From Deltaproteobacteria bacterium (GTDB lineage Bacteria; Desulfobacterota; Binatia; UBA12015), in contig VFKT01000135.1 of the NCBI GenBank assembly GCA_009885395.1, positions 1 through 33,202 of the forward strand: a stretch of DNA of 33,202 nucleotides. Reading direction: 5' to 3'. Made by a program: the position numbers and the translations under genes. Numbering within the stretch: position 1 is the first letter of the stretch; the number at the start of each line of letters is the position of its first letter. The notes beneath the pieces were generated by a model. The model worked only from the letters and a program-made list of their open reading frames with translations. It searched no databases and was not told the DNA's origin. Of the stretch, positions 15,980-23,785 are shown piece after piece.

Positions 15980-17212
15980 TCAGTCGAAGCTCCAATTCTC
16001 GCCGCCATGCACTTGCCCGAGAACGTTCTTTGCGATCAGAATGCGATGCACCTCGTCGGGTCCGTCGGCCAGGCGCAACGTCCGGGCGCCCTGCGCCATC
16101 GCCCAGAGCGGCAGATCGCCTGAGACGCCAGCGGCTCCCCAGACCTGGATCGCCCGATCGACCACCCGCTCGAAGCAGGCCGGCACGAAGACCTTGATCG
16201 CCGAGATATCGGTGCGAGCGTCGCCGCCACCGTCCATTTTTTCGGCGCAGGCGATCGTCATCAAACGCGCCGCCTGAATGTCGATATAGGAGTCTGCGAT
16301 GAAGCCCTGGACGAATTGCTTGGTCTCGAGCAGCCCGCCGTGCACCTCGCGCATCGTCGCCCGTTCGACCATCAGATCGAACGCCCGCCACATATGCCCG
16401 ATCGAGTTCATGCAATGGTAGACGCGACCGGCACCCAACCTATGCTGCGCGGCCTCGTGGCCTGATCCAACCGTGCCAAGCTGGTTCTCGACCGGCACCC
16501 GCACATCGTCATAGCGAATTTCACAATGGTCGCTGTCCTGCCCCCAGACCTCGATGCCCCGGACGATCTTCAGGCCGGGGGTGTTTGTCGGCACAATCAT
16601 CTGCGTCATCTTGCCGTTGCGTTCGGCCGGTCCGGTGGGATCCTCGGTACGGCACATCACGATGAGAAAATCCGCACGCTTGCCGTTGGAGGTGAACCAT
16701 TTATGGCCATTGATGACCCAGAAATCGCCATCGCGCCTTGCTGTCGTGCGAATTGCCCGCGGATCAGAGCCTGCCGACTCGGGCTCGGTCATCGAGAAAC
16801 CCGATTCGAGACGGCCCTCGGTCAGAGGAACCAACCAGCGCTGCTTCTGCGCCTCGGTGCCATAGCGCAGAAGAATTTGTTGATTGCCTGAATTCGGGGC
16901 AACCACGCCGAAAAGCCGTGCCGCGATCCCGCTATAGGCCAGGATCTCGTTCATATAGGCGTGTTCGAGGAAGGTGAGGCCCGCCCCGCCATATTCCGGA
17001 GGCAGATGCGGTGCCCAGAGACCAGCCTCGACAACCTCGGCCCGGACACGCGCTCGCGCCTCGGCGGCGGTCGGGCCCTCGCCCGGCTCGGCACGACCGG
17101 CCAGCAGACGCTCGAAGGGAAGTATTTCATTATTGACGATGCGGGCCGTCGTCATGCGGATGTGATTGATCCGCTCGTTGAGCGCCAGGACCGGTCGCAC
17201 ATTCATCGGCAT
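15980..17212 (-). CDS. Acyl-CoA dehydrogenase, ACAD10/11-like
   Basis: Predicted 410 residues, typical for the family. The FAD-binding segment is visible as F-S-M-T-E-P-E-S-A-G-S-D-P, followed by W-V-I-N-G-H-K-W-F-T-S-N-G. The C-terminal helical domain has V-W-G-A-A-G-V-S-G-D and then L-A-D-G-P-D-E-V-H-R. In ordinary medium-chain enzymes the last motif reads Y-E-G-T-x-x-x-x-R, with catalytic Glu. Here Asp takes its place, the pattern of ACAD10/ACAD11 and LvaC-like enzymes acting on 4-hydroxy- or phospho-acyl-CoAs. GGAAGGAGA stands 9 bases before ATG 17212, which fixes that start against an open frame to 17311. It lies 55 bases after the AttH-like gene, in the same minus-strand operon. Confidence 0.92.
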   Translation of the reverse strand: MPMNVRPVLALNERINHIRMTTARIVNNEILPFERLLAGRAEPGEGPTAAEARARVRAEVVEAGLWAPHLPPEYGGAGLTFLEHAYMNEILAYSGIAARLFGVVAPNSGNQQILLRYGTEAQKQRWLVPLTEGRLESGFSMTEPESAGSDPRAIRTTARRDGDFWVINGHKWFTSNGKRADFLIVMCRTEDPTGPAERNGKMTQMIVPTNTPGLKIVRGIEVWGQDSDHCEIRYDDVRVPVENQLGTVGSGHEAAQHRLGAGRVYHCMNSIGHMWRAFDLMVERATMREVHGGLLETKQFVQGFIADSYIDIQAARLMTIACAEKMDGGGDARTDISAIKVFVPACFERVVDRAIQVWGAAGVSGDLPLWAMAQGARTLRLADGPDEVHRILIAKNVLGQVHGGENWSFD

Positions 17213-17221
17213 CGTGGCTGG

Positions 17222-17230
17222 TCTCCTTCC
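17222..17230 (-). promoter_or_regulatory. Ribosome binding site fixing the acyl-CoA dehydrogenase start
   Basis: GGAAGGAGA on the minus strand ends 9 bases before the ATG at 17212. This supports that start over the longer open frame beginning at 17311. Confidence 0.65.
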
Positions 17231-17267
17231 AGGTTCTGAACTCTTTCGCGGCGCCGCATGGCTTTCA

Positions 17268-18392
17268 TCACCGGGCCGGGTCGAGGAACTCGCGGAACCC
17301 CGACGGCGCATGTGGCCCGATGCAAAGCTGTTCCATGACTCCGATGCCCTGCTCCTGGCCCATGCGCGCCCGCATCACTTGTTGGACGTGCAGATTGTCG
17401 AGTGCCATCGGATCCAAGTCGGCGTTGCGCCAGGATTCGCCGGCGAAGGCGAGTTCACCCTTCCAGCGGCCATGGCTCCACTCGGGGTGCATATAGCCGA
17501 TGCCCTTCATGCGAAAACAGAGCAGCGGCTCGAGTGAAATTTCATGGCGACGACCGTCTTTACCCACCAGGATGGTCTCGGCGCTGGCCGCCCGTCGCGT
17601 GCCGGGCACATAGTTGATCTTATGATCGACACGCGCCATATATTCGATGGCCGGATCTTCGACGCCAGGAATGTGCGACGGATCCTCGTACGCCGGCACG
17701 ATGGCACCATCCATATGCCAGGGGTGCCCGTTCGCTTCCTCGAAAATGCCAAGGTGGGTGCAGCGATTCGCCCAATGGACCGGCGACCAGAGGAAATAAA
17801 CGCCGGGAAACTGCGTCATCGGCGCCCCACCCGGATCGGCATCGCCGACGGGACGTACGCCCCAGGAACGGTCCTTGGTGCCGTAGACGTGTTCGCGATC
17901 GACCTTCAGCTGGCGCCCGCCGTAGTGGATTTCGCCCTGCCAACGACCGAATTGTGCAAAGCGGGTCGAATCCATGATCAGCTTGCCGGCACTGCGCAGC
18001 GTTTGGCGCCCTTCTTCGATGCAGGCCGTGCGCGCGGTGAAGGTGAGGTCGCAAGCAATCCCGGTTTTGTTGTCATCGATCACGACCCGCATCCGGCGCA
18101 TCGGCTCGATCATCTCGATTCGGAAGGGCCCGACGCTCAAATCGGTCGGGTCGGTCGGGCGGCGCCGCGAGGCATGGAAAGCATGCTGCTGCTCGGGGTC
18201 GACAATGCTGAAGCCGCAATCAAGAATTCCGAGATTCGGATACAGGCCCATGCCGATTCCGAAGTAGAACGAACCATCGTCCGCGTAGCCGTTGAACCAG
18301 TAGCGGTCGTAGGCGTTGCGGTCGGAGGTGGCGGGCACCGCGACGGGTTCGGGCGTTTGATGGATCGGATAATCGTCAAAACGGCTCAGCAT
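17268..18392 (-). CDS. AttH/CrtC-like (DUF7064/DUF7065-type) protein
   Basis: Predicted 374 residues with no signal peptide or membrane segment. The N-terminus D-D-Y-P-I-H-Q-T-P-E-P, then R-Y-W-F-N-G-Y, G-S-F-Y-F-G-I-G-M-G-L-Y-P-N and G-T-K-D-R-S-W-G-V-R-P, are the features I associate with the lipocalin-like AttH/CrtC superfamily. Those are the hydroxyneurosporene-synthase-like hydratases and the uncharacterised DUF7064/7065 proteins found beside steroid or fatty-acid catabolism genes. The family assignment is from memory of motif style and is only moderate. A hydratase, isomerase or lipid-binding role would fit. Its stop is 55 bases from the acyl-CoA dehydrogenase start, and a 98-residue partner gene precedes it by 49 bases. 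That makes three genes in one operon. Confidence 0.6.
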   Translation of the reverse strand: MLSRFDDYPIHQTPEPVAVPATSDRNAYDRYWFNGYADDGSFYFGIGMGLYPNLGILDCGFSIVDPEQQHAFHASRRRPTDPTDLSVGPFRIEMIEPMRRMRVVIDDNKTGIACDLTFTARTACIEEGRQTLRSAGKLIMDSTRFAQFGRWQGEIHYGGRQLKVDREHVYGTKDRSWGVRPVGDADPGGAPMTQFPGVYFLWSPVHWANRCTHLGIFEEANGHPWHMDGAIVPAYEDPSHIPGVEDPAIEYMARVDHKINYVPGTRRAASAETILVGKDGRRHEISLEPLLCFRMKGIGYMHPEWSHGRWKGELAFAGESWRNADLDPMALDNLHVQQVMRARMGQEQGIGVMEQLCIGPHAPSGFREFLDPAR

Positions 18393-18441
18393 GGCTGCGA
18401 CATAGTCGAGGCGAGCTCGCCTGCAAAGCTTGCGGCGCGGT

Positions 18442-18738
18442 TCAATCGCTCGAGGGCAGCGGCTTCGCTTCCTTCAGCTCCATCGGCTGGCCGTCGTAGT
18501 GCAGAGCACAGGGCCCGGGCTTGTTGATCAGAACCTCGACGGCGCCATCGGAGGAGCGGTAGCGTTTGCCCAGCGCCAGTTGGCCGCTGCCGGCGGTGGC
18601 CCCCTCGGCGAAAGCCTCCGGCGAATCCTTCAGCAGAAGGGCTGCTGCACCGTCGGTCAAATCACCAGGGCCCCCCTTGGTCACGATGAGCTGCGCGCCT
18701 CCGGGCGTCCGATAAATCTTGCCAATCTTCGCGGGCAT
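18442..18738 (-). CDS. Small tandem-repeat protein resembling cysteine-less desulforedoxin
   Basis: Predicted 98 residues. Two similar halves are visible: residues ~5-30 (I-G-K-I-Y-R-T-P-G-G-A-Q-L-I-V-T-K-G-G) and ~56-88 (L-G-K-R-Y-R-S-S-D-G-A-V-E-V-L-I-N-K-P-G...D-G-Q-P-M). Each matches the pattern of desulforedoxin (Y-K-C-x2-C-G-x-V-V-K-V-L...C-C-G-x-x-M). The four iron-binding cysteines are missing, and only one Cys remains, at an unrelated position. If right, this is a metal-free scaffold derived from a rubredoxin-like fold. A good RBS (GGAGAA, 7 bases before ATG) and conserved codon structure suggest a real gene. It is first in the operon with the AttH-like and acyl-CoA dehydrogenase genes. 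Function unknown. Confidence 0.65.
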   Translation of the reverse strand: MPAKIGKIYRTPGGAQLIVTKGGPGDLTDGAAALLLKDSPEAFAEGATAGSGQLALGKRYRSSDGAVEVLINKPGPCALHYDGQPMELKEAKPLPSSD

Positions 18739-18886
18739 ATCCGTTCTCCGTGTGGGCCGGGCCTGGGAGGGCCGGGGTTACCTATCACCGTGTCCCCCGA
18801 CTGTGTCGCAGAGGAGATCTCGTCTGCCAACGTCGCACGGCAATCGTCGGCTTGCATCGCCCAGCCGCTCCTAGTTCGCTCCTTGG

Positions 18887-20950
18887 GTGACGCTCGCGAG
18901 CGCAGGCCGGCTGGGTCGAGAAGCCGCCGGGCGCCGTCGCCACGCGCCGGGCTACGCGCTGCTGGTCGCCGTCGCCGCACTCTGCGCCTGCAGCAACAAC
19001 CCCTACCCCGAAAGCGACGGAGCCAAACGGGTCGAATACGGCTCGTTCCCGATCGCACCCAAAACGCTCGATCCGGCCGTCGCCTACTCGACCGTCGACC
19101 ACGCCGTCACCAGTCCGGTCTACGACACGCTGCTGCAATACGCGTATCTCGAGCGACCCTATCGTCTGATTCCAGGACTGGCCGAAGAAATCCCGGAGCC
19201 GCGCCAACTTGAGGACGGGAGCACGGCCTACCGGGTACGCCTCAGGCCCGATCTCCTCTTTCATCAGGATCCGTGTTTTGAATTGGCTGCCCCGGGGCGT
19301 CGCACCCGGAAGATCCGGGCGAGCGATGTCGCCTTTGAAATCATGCGGCTCGCCGACCCCGCGGTCGGGAGCCCGGTCGCCGCAAATTTCGAGAGGGTTG
19401 TGGATTTCACAGCCTTCGGGAAACGCCTGAAAGAGCGAAGGCAGGCCGAGCCCGCGTTCCGAAAGCTGCGCATCGACCGGCAATACGCCGGGGTAGGCGG
19501 GCTGGGCGGCGTGCGGCTGCTCTCGGCGCGCGAATTCGAGATCGTCGTTGACGAGCCATGGCCGCAAATCATTTATTGGCTCGCCATGGAATTCACCACC
19601 CCGATGCCATGGGAGGCCGTCGCCTTCTACGATGGCGAGGAAGGGCGTCCAACACTCGCTGACCATGCTGTTGGCAACGGCCCCTTCCGGCTGGCGATCT
19701 TCGACAAACGCAGTCGGATCTCGTTGGTTCGCGCGCCGCAATGGTATGGCGTGCGGCATCCCGAATGGCGTGCGCCGGGCGCGACGTATCCATCACAAGG
19801 ATCGGCCGAGGACATCGCCGCGGGTCTTCTCGATCCGGAATACGCCGGACGGCCGCTTCCCTTTCTCGATCGCGTCGAGCTTCGCATGGAGAAGGAGCCG
19901 CTCCCCGCGTTCACGAAATTCTTGCAGGGCTACTACGATCTTTCGCAAATCGTCGAGGAACAATTCGACCAGATCGTGCCCGAGGGTAGCCTTTCTCCAG
20001 AATTGAAGGAACGCGGACTGAAGCTCGCCACCACGGTTGTTCCGGCGGTCTTCTATGTCGGCTTCAACATGGACGATGCCATCGTCGGCAGCCCGGCAAA
20101 ACGACGTGGCCTCTTGCTGCGACAAGCCATGAGCCTGGCCATTGACTCCGCCGAGTTCATCCGGGTGTTCATCAACGATCGCGGCCAGGCAGCCGAATCA
20201 CCCATCCCACCCGGGATCGAGGGGCATGGCGCTGGGGCACCAAACCCCTTCCGCAAGCCCGATCCGGGCCTTGCCCGCGAGCTCTTGCGTCAGGCCGGTT
20301 ACAGCGATGGCATCGACCCGGCGACGCATCGGCCGCTCAAGCTCACCTTCGACACCAGCGATACCAGCGCGCGCGGCATGGTGCGCTACCAATGGCTGGT
20401 TGACTCTTGGCGACGCATCGGGCTCGACGTCGAAATCGTGGCGACGACCTACAATCAATTCCAGGACAAGGTGCGGCGCGGCACCTACCAGATCTTCTTC
20501 TGGGGTTGGGTCGCCGACTATCCCGATCCAGAAAATTTCCTTTTCTTGCTCTGGGGACCGATGGGCCGCACGGCGAGTGGCGGACCCAATACCGCCAACT
20601 TCGCGAACCCGCGTTTCGACGAACTTTTCCTCCGCATGCGGAGCTTGGCGAACGGCCGGGAGCGCACGGCCCTGATCGCAGAAATGGTCGAGATCCTGGA
20701 ACAGGAACGCCCCTGGATCGAGCTCTTTTACCCCGAGGATTACACGCTCCACCACGATTGGCTGCGCAACGTGAAGCCGCTGGGCATGTCGTTCTCGGTG
20801 CTGAAATATCTCGCCGTCGACCCAGCGCAGCGCAGCCGGCTACGCGACGATTGGAACCAGCCCGTGGTCTGGCCCGTGCTCGTGTTGGCGCTCTTGGTCG
20901 CGGCTGCGGTCTTCCCCGCGATCCGGACCTGGTTGCGCGAACGTCAATGA
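18887..20950 (+). CDS. Family-5 extracellular solute-binding lipoprotein with C-terminal membrane anchor
   Basis: Predicted 687 residues. The N-terminus has a basic region, a hydrophobic stretch and the lipobox L-C-A-C, lipidating C35. Then comes a full SBP_bac_5 (DppA/OppA-like) domain: P-K-T-L-D-P-A near 57, Y-D-T-L-L-Q-Y, Y-R-V-R-L-R-P-D-L-x-F-H with A-S-D-V-A-F, V-G-N-G-P-F-R-L, and F-F-W-G-W-V-A-D-Y-P-D-P-E-N-F. The length exceeds the usual ~530. Unusually, residues about 660-680 (W-P-V-L-V-L-A-L-L-V-A-A-A-V-F-P) form a transmembrane helix, so both ends are membrane-attached. No permease or ATPase genes lie next to it. The GTG start follows CTTGG and is not certain. It overlaps the SGNH gene's end by seven bases. 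Ligand unknown, perhaps peptides or glycolipids. Confidence 0.85.
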   Translation: MTLASAGRLGREAAGRRRHAPGYALLVAVAALCACSNNPYPESDGAKRVEYGSFPIAPKTLDPAVAYSTVDHAVTSPVYDTLLQYAYLERPYRLIPGLAEEIPEPRQLEDGSTAYRVRLRPDLLFHQDPCFELAAPGRRTRKIRASDVAFEIMRLADPAVGSPVAANFERVVDFTAFGKRLKERRQAEPAFRKLRIDRQYAGVGGLGGVRLLSAREFEIVVDEPWPQIIYWLAMEFTTPMPWEAVAFYDGEEGRPTLADHAVGNGPFRLAIFDKRSRISLVRAPQWYGVRHPEWRAPGATYPSQGSAEDIAAGLLDPEYAGRPLPFLDRVELRMEKEPLPAFTKFLQGYYDLSQIVEEQFDQIVPEGSLSPELKERGLKLATTVVPAVFYVGFNMDDAIVGSPAKRRGLLLRQAMSLAIDSAEFIRVFINDRGQAAESPIPPGIEGHGAGAPNPFRKPDPGLARELLRQAGYSDGIDPATHRPLKLTFDTSDTSARGMVRYQWLVDSWRRIGLDVEIVATTYNQFQDKVRRGTYQIFFWGWVADYPDPENFLFLLWGPMGRTASGGPNTANFANPRFDELFLRMRSLANGRERTALIAEMVEILEQERPWIELFYPEDYTLHHDWLRNVKPLGMSFSVLKYLAVDPAQRSRLRDDWNQPVVWPVLVLALLVAAAVFPAIRTWLRERQ

Positions 20951-22086
20951 GCCGCAATATCGGGGTTGGGAACCCGTTTCACGGCCTTGAGGATCTTCCT
21001 CGCATAAAGATCCTGCATGATGTTGGCGTGCTCGACCTGCAAGCTCCGATTGACCCTCCTCGCGATGCGGTCGGCCACCATGCCAAGGGCTTCTTCACTG
21101 AGATGGTTCTGATGGTCGCGAAACGAGCTGTCCGGCAAGGCCGCCGACAGATTCAGCCATTCGAGGCTGGAGGCGGCAAGCTCGACCTGCAGACGGTCGA
21201 TGCGGGTGTTCAGATCGATCTGAGCACTGACGCCGAGTTTGCGCAGCAATTCGAGTCGCACCGGTGCAACGACGAAGAGGACGGGAATGCCGTGCGCCTG
21301 AAGTTCATCGCGAACCCCACGCAGGGCTTCGACTCCCGGATGTTCGCTCGGCTCCCAACCATACATCAGCTCGGCCTCTTCGACGGTATCAAGCTCTTCA
21401 AACGGATTGAGACGTCCGATGGCAATGAGCCCCAGCCAGGCATTGGTCTGATTCCCCAGATCGGTCAACATCCCACGTCCGAGGTCGCGCACCCCCTCAA
21501 GAGCATAGAGCGTGCCCATTGCCTCGCTCGCCTTCCAGACAAAGGGTTCGACGGGATCGATCTCCTCGACCTGCATGGCCGTGCGCAACATCCCCATTCT
21601 CCGCAGTGGAAGACGTCTCGAGAGCCCTGCAAAGCGGTAGCTCGCCGGCAGGTGACGCTGCAGCCCGAGCAGGCGCAGATTGATTTCAATGACCACCAGA
21701 TCCGGCCGGGTTTCCAGGATGTCGTCCAGAATATACCAGAAATGGATGGGTCGAAAGGCGGTCTGGACCAGGGGCAGAACCGCGGCCGGGACGCGCTCCT
21801 CCTTCAGGCTCTCCGCCAGCGGGATATGGTGCACCTGCTGCGCGTGCTCCTCGTCGCGGGAGAGGAAAAGCGAATCGCCCAGCACGACGACGCGGAACAG
21901 GCCTTGCGGCAGGTTCGCCTGCCATAGCAGCATCGCCATCATCGCCGAGCGTTCGATCGGCACGTAACGCATCCCATACTCAGCCAGTTCCGCCCGGCGC
22001 GACCAACCCCAGGCTGCGGCCAAAGCAACCACCACAAAGGCCGGAACCAGAATCCGGCGCAACCATCGATCTCGAGGAGCGTCCAT
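20944..22086 (-). CDS. SGNH/GDSL-like periplasmic partner of an MBOAT acyltransferase
   Basis: Predicted 380 residues. One N-terminal membrane helix (about residues 9-27, I-L-V-P-A-F-V-V-V-A-L-A-A-A-W-G-W) leaves the rest in the periplasm. The SGNH serine motif is V-V-L-G-D-S-L-F-L-S-R. The catalytic Asp/His pair is D-x-x-x-H-L in F-R-D-H-Q-N-H-L-S near the C-terminus. A long helical middle part separates them. Such proteins (AlgJ/AlgX, DltD, PatB types) receive or deliver the acyl group handled by MBOAT proteins to cell-wall or polysaccharide acceptors. The MBOAT gene is 7 bases upstream. Two adjacent ATGs exist (22089, 22086). GAGG lies 5 bases before the second, which I prefer. Confidence 0.75.
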   Translation of the reverse strand: MDAPRDRWLRRILVPAFVVVALAAAWGWSRRAELAEYGMRYVPIERSAMMAMLLWQANLPQGLFRVVVLGDSLFLSRDEEHAQQVHHIPLAESLKEERVPAAVLPLVQTAFRPIHFWYILDDILETRPDLVVIEINLRLLGLQRHLPASYRFAGLSRRLPLRRMGMLRTAMQVEEIDPVEPFVWKASEAMGTLYALEGVRDLGRGMLTDLGNQTNAWLGLIAIGRLNPFEELDTVEEAELMYGWEPSEHPGVEALRGVRDELQAHGIPVLFVVAPVRLELLRKLGVSAQIDLNTRIDRLQVELAASSLEWLNLSAALPDSSFRDHQNHLSEEALGMVADRIARRVNRSLQVEHANIMQDLYARKILKAVKRVPNPDIAAH

Positions 22087-22093
22087 CATGACC

Positions 22094-23536
22094 TCAGAAC
22101 TGGAAATAAATAAAGCGGCCGCTTTGGGCCGAGAACAAAGCCACAGCAATAACAACGGCGCCGTAGGCCATCCCCTGCACCGGCTGCGGGACGCGGCCCC
22201 AAAGATGCTGCAGATCGCGGCGCAAGGCCAGCCCGTGCGTGAGCAGCCCGATCAGAACGATCAACAACGGGCCGATCGGAAACGCGCCGGGCAAGACACT
22301 CGGTGTAACCAGAGCACGCATGAAGGCGGTAAAACTTTCGATCGACCCGGCCCGGAACAGGATCCAACCAAACGAGACCAGATGGAAAGTCACTACCCGC
22401 CGCAGCCAAAGCGGCGTGCGCGGCGCTCGTGCGATAGGCGCATTGGCCGGACCGAAAGCCAGCCGGCCGCCAATATAGCGGTGTATCCCAAGCCAAAGGC
22501 CATGGAACGCGCCCCATAGAACGAAGGTCCAGGCCGCGCCGTGCCACAGGCCGCCGAGCAACATGGTGAGGAATAGGTTGACGTAGGTGCGAACGCCGCC
22601 GCGCCGGTTGCCACCCAGCGGCACGTACAAATAATCGCGCAGCCAGGTCGAGAGCGAGACATGCCAACGCCGCCAGAACTCGCTCGGGTTCTCGGCGAGA
22701 TACGGGTGCCGGAAGTTCTCGGGCAAGCGAAAGCCGAGCAAGGCGGCTACGCCCATCGCGATATCGGTGTAGCCGGAAAAATCGAAATAAATCTGAAAGG
22801 TATAAGCGTACACCGCAAGAATGACACCGATCTGCCCGGCGGCGTCAGGTCGCGCGTAGACCCCATCGACGAAACCGCCGAGAGAATCCGCACAAACGAC
22901 TTTTTTGATGTAGCCCACCGCCAGCAGAAAGAGCGCAAACTCGATATGCTGCCGCCCGACCCGCGTCGGCGTGACAAGCTGCGGCCCGAAGAAACCCCAA
23001 CGCGTGATCGGACCGGCCACGAGCTGTGGGAAAAAGGCGACATACAGCGAGTAATCGCTGAAGCTCGAGCAGGGCGCGCGCACGCCGCGCCAGGTATCGA
23101 TCACATAGCTGATCGAGTGGAAGGTGTAGAACGAGATCCCGAGCGGCACCGCCATCTCAAGCCACTTTGGGGCGTTGGGAAGAGGGGCGAAAATCTCGAC
23201 CGAATCCCAGAAGAAAAGGCCGTACTTGAAGACCGCCAGCACGCCCAGGTTCAGGATCAGGCTCGTGATCAAAATCGGGCGAGCCTGCGCCGCGCCTCCC
23301 GGCTTCTCCTCGCCCAGCGTCACCCAGCGGCGCTTCCAGATGACACGCGCGAAGGCGAAATCGACCGCCGTGGTCGCGATCAGAAGCAACAGGAAACGCG
23401 GGCTCCACGAGGCGTAGAAGAGCCAGCTCGCCGCCAGCAGCAGGAGCTTCTTTGCCGACCACGACCGGAGCAGGCCGTGGAAGAGCAGCAGCACCAGAGC
23501 GAAGAAGAGCAAAAATCCGAGAGAATTGAACAGCAT
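22094..23536 (-). CDS. MBOAT-family membrane-bound O-acyltransferase (AlgI-like)
   Basis: Predicted 480 residues with about ten to eleven membrane segments. The N-terminus M-L-F-N-S-L-G-F-L-L-F-F is the standard AlgI-like opening. Diagnostic blocks follow: G-I-S-F-Y-T-F-H-S-I-S-Y-V-I-D, Y-F-D-F-S-G-Y-T-D-I-A-M-G, N-P-S-E-F-W-R-R-W-H-V-S-L-S-T-W-L-R-D-Y and L-L-G-G-L-W-H-G-A-A-W-T-F. The last holds the catalytic His, and the Trp-His of the W-R-R-W-H block is also conserved. AlgI/DltB-type proteins carry acyl groups across the membrane to O-acylate polysaccharides or teichoic acids. It is paired with the SGNH gene (7-base gap) as in alginate, cellulose and peptidoglycan acetylation systems. No alginate genes are seen, so the substrate is likely the surface glycan built by the other genes here. 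Confidence 0.93.
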   Translation of the reverse strand: MLFNSLGFLLFFALVLLLFHGLLRSWSAKKLLLLAASWLFYASWSPRFLLLLIATTAVDFAFARVIWKRRWVTLGEEKPGGAAQARPILITSLILNLGVLAVFKYGLFFWDSVEIFAPLPNAPKWLEMAVPLGISFYTFHSISYVIDTWRGVRAPCSSFSDYSLYVAFFPQLVAGPITRWGFFGPQLVTPTRVGRQHIEFALFLLAVGYIKKVVCADSLGGFVDGVYARPDAAGQIGVILAVYAYTFQIYFDFSGYTDIAMGVAALLGFRLPENFRHPYLAENPSEFWRRWHVSLSTWLRDYLYVPLGGNRRGGVRTYVNLFLTMLLGGLWHGAAWTFVLWGAFHGLWLGIHRYIGGRLAFGPANAPIARAPRTPLWLRRVVTFHLVSFGWILFRAGSIESFTAFMRALVTPSVLPGAFPIGPLLIVLIGLLTHGLALRRDLQHLWGRVPQPVQGMAYGAVVIAVALFSAQSGRFIYFQF

Positions 23537-23615
23537 TGAACGCCGTGATGATCCCTGAAAAGGCGCCCCCTGCGCAAGTCGAAAGCAGCGAAGGGCCCTG
23601 GATCGGCAACGCCAT

Positions 23616-23706
23616 GGCGGCGGCCAGAGCGGACACGTCCACGGCGCCCTACAGGGAATTGACGCTGACCGGGTTCCGCGCCCTTGGGGCGGCGGCCAGA
23701 ACGGAC
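23616..23706. repeat. Degenerate direct repeat, 72-base offset, in the MBOAT/methyltransferase divergent region
   Basis: GGCGGCGGCCAGAGCGGAC (23616-23634) and GGCGGCGGCCAGAACGGAC (23688-23706) differ at one base. Flanking bases are weakly similar as well, so the unit may be a 72-base tandem duplication that has decayed. It lies between the divergent MBOAT and methyltransferase starts and could hold duplicated regulatory sites. Confidence 0.55.
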
Positions 23707-23785
23707 GGAACCGCGGCAGCCCAAAGAGCTGCGGGATCCTGTTTCAGGCTTCTGCATCAGGGCGACGAAGTGTTAGTTTCGCGCC

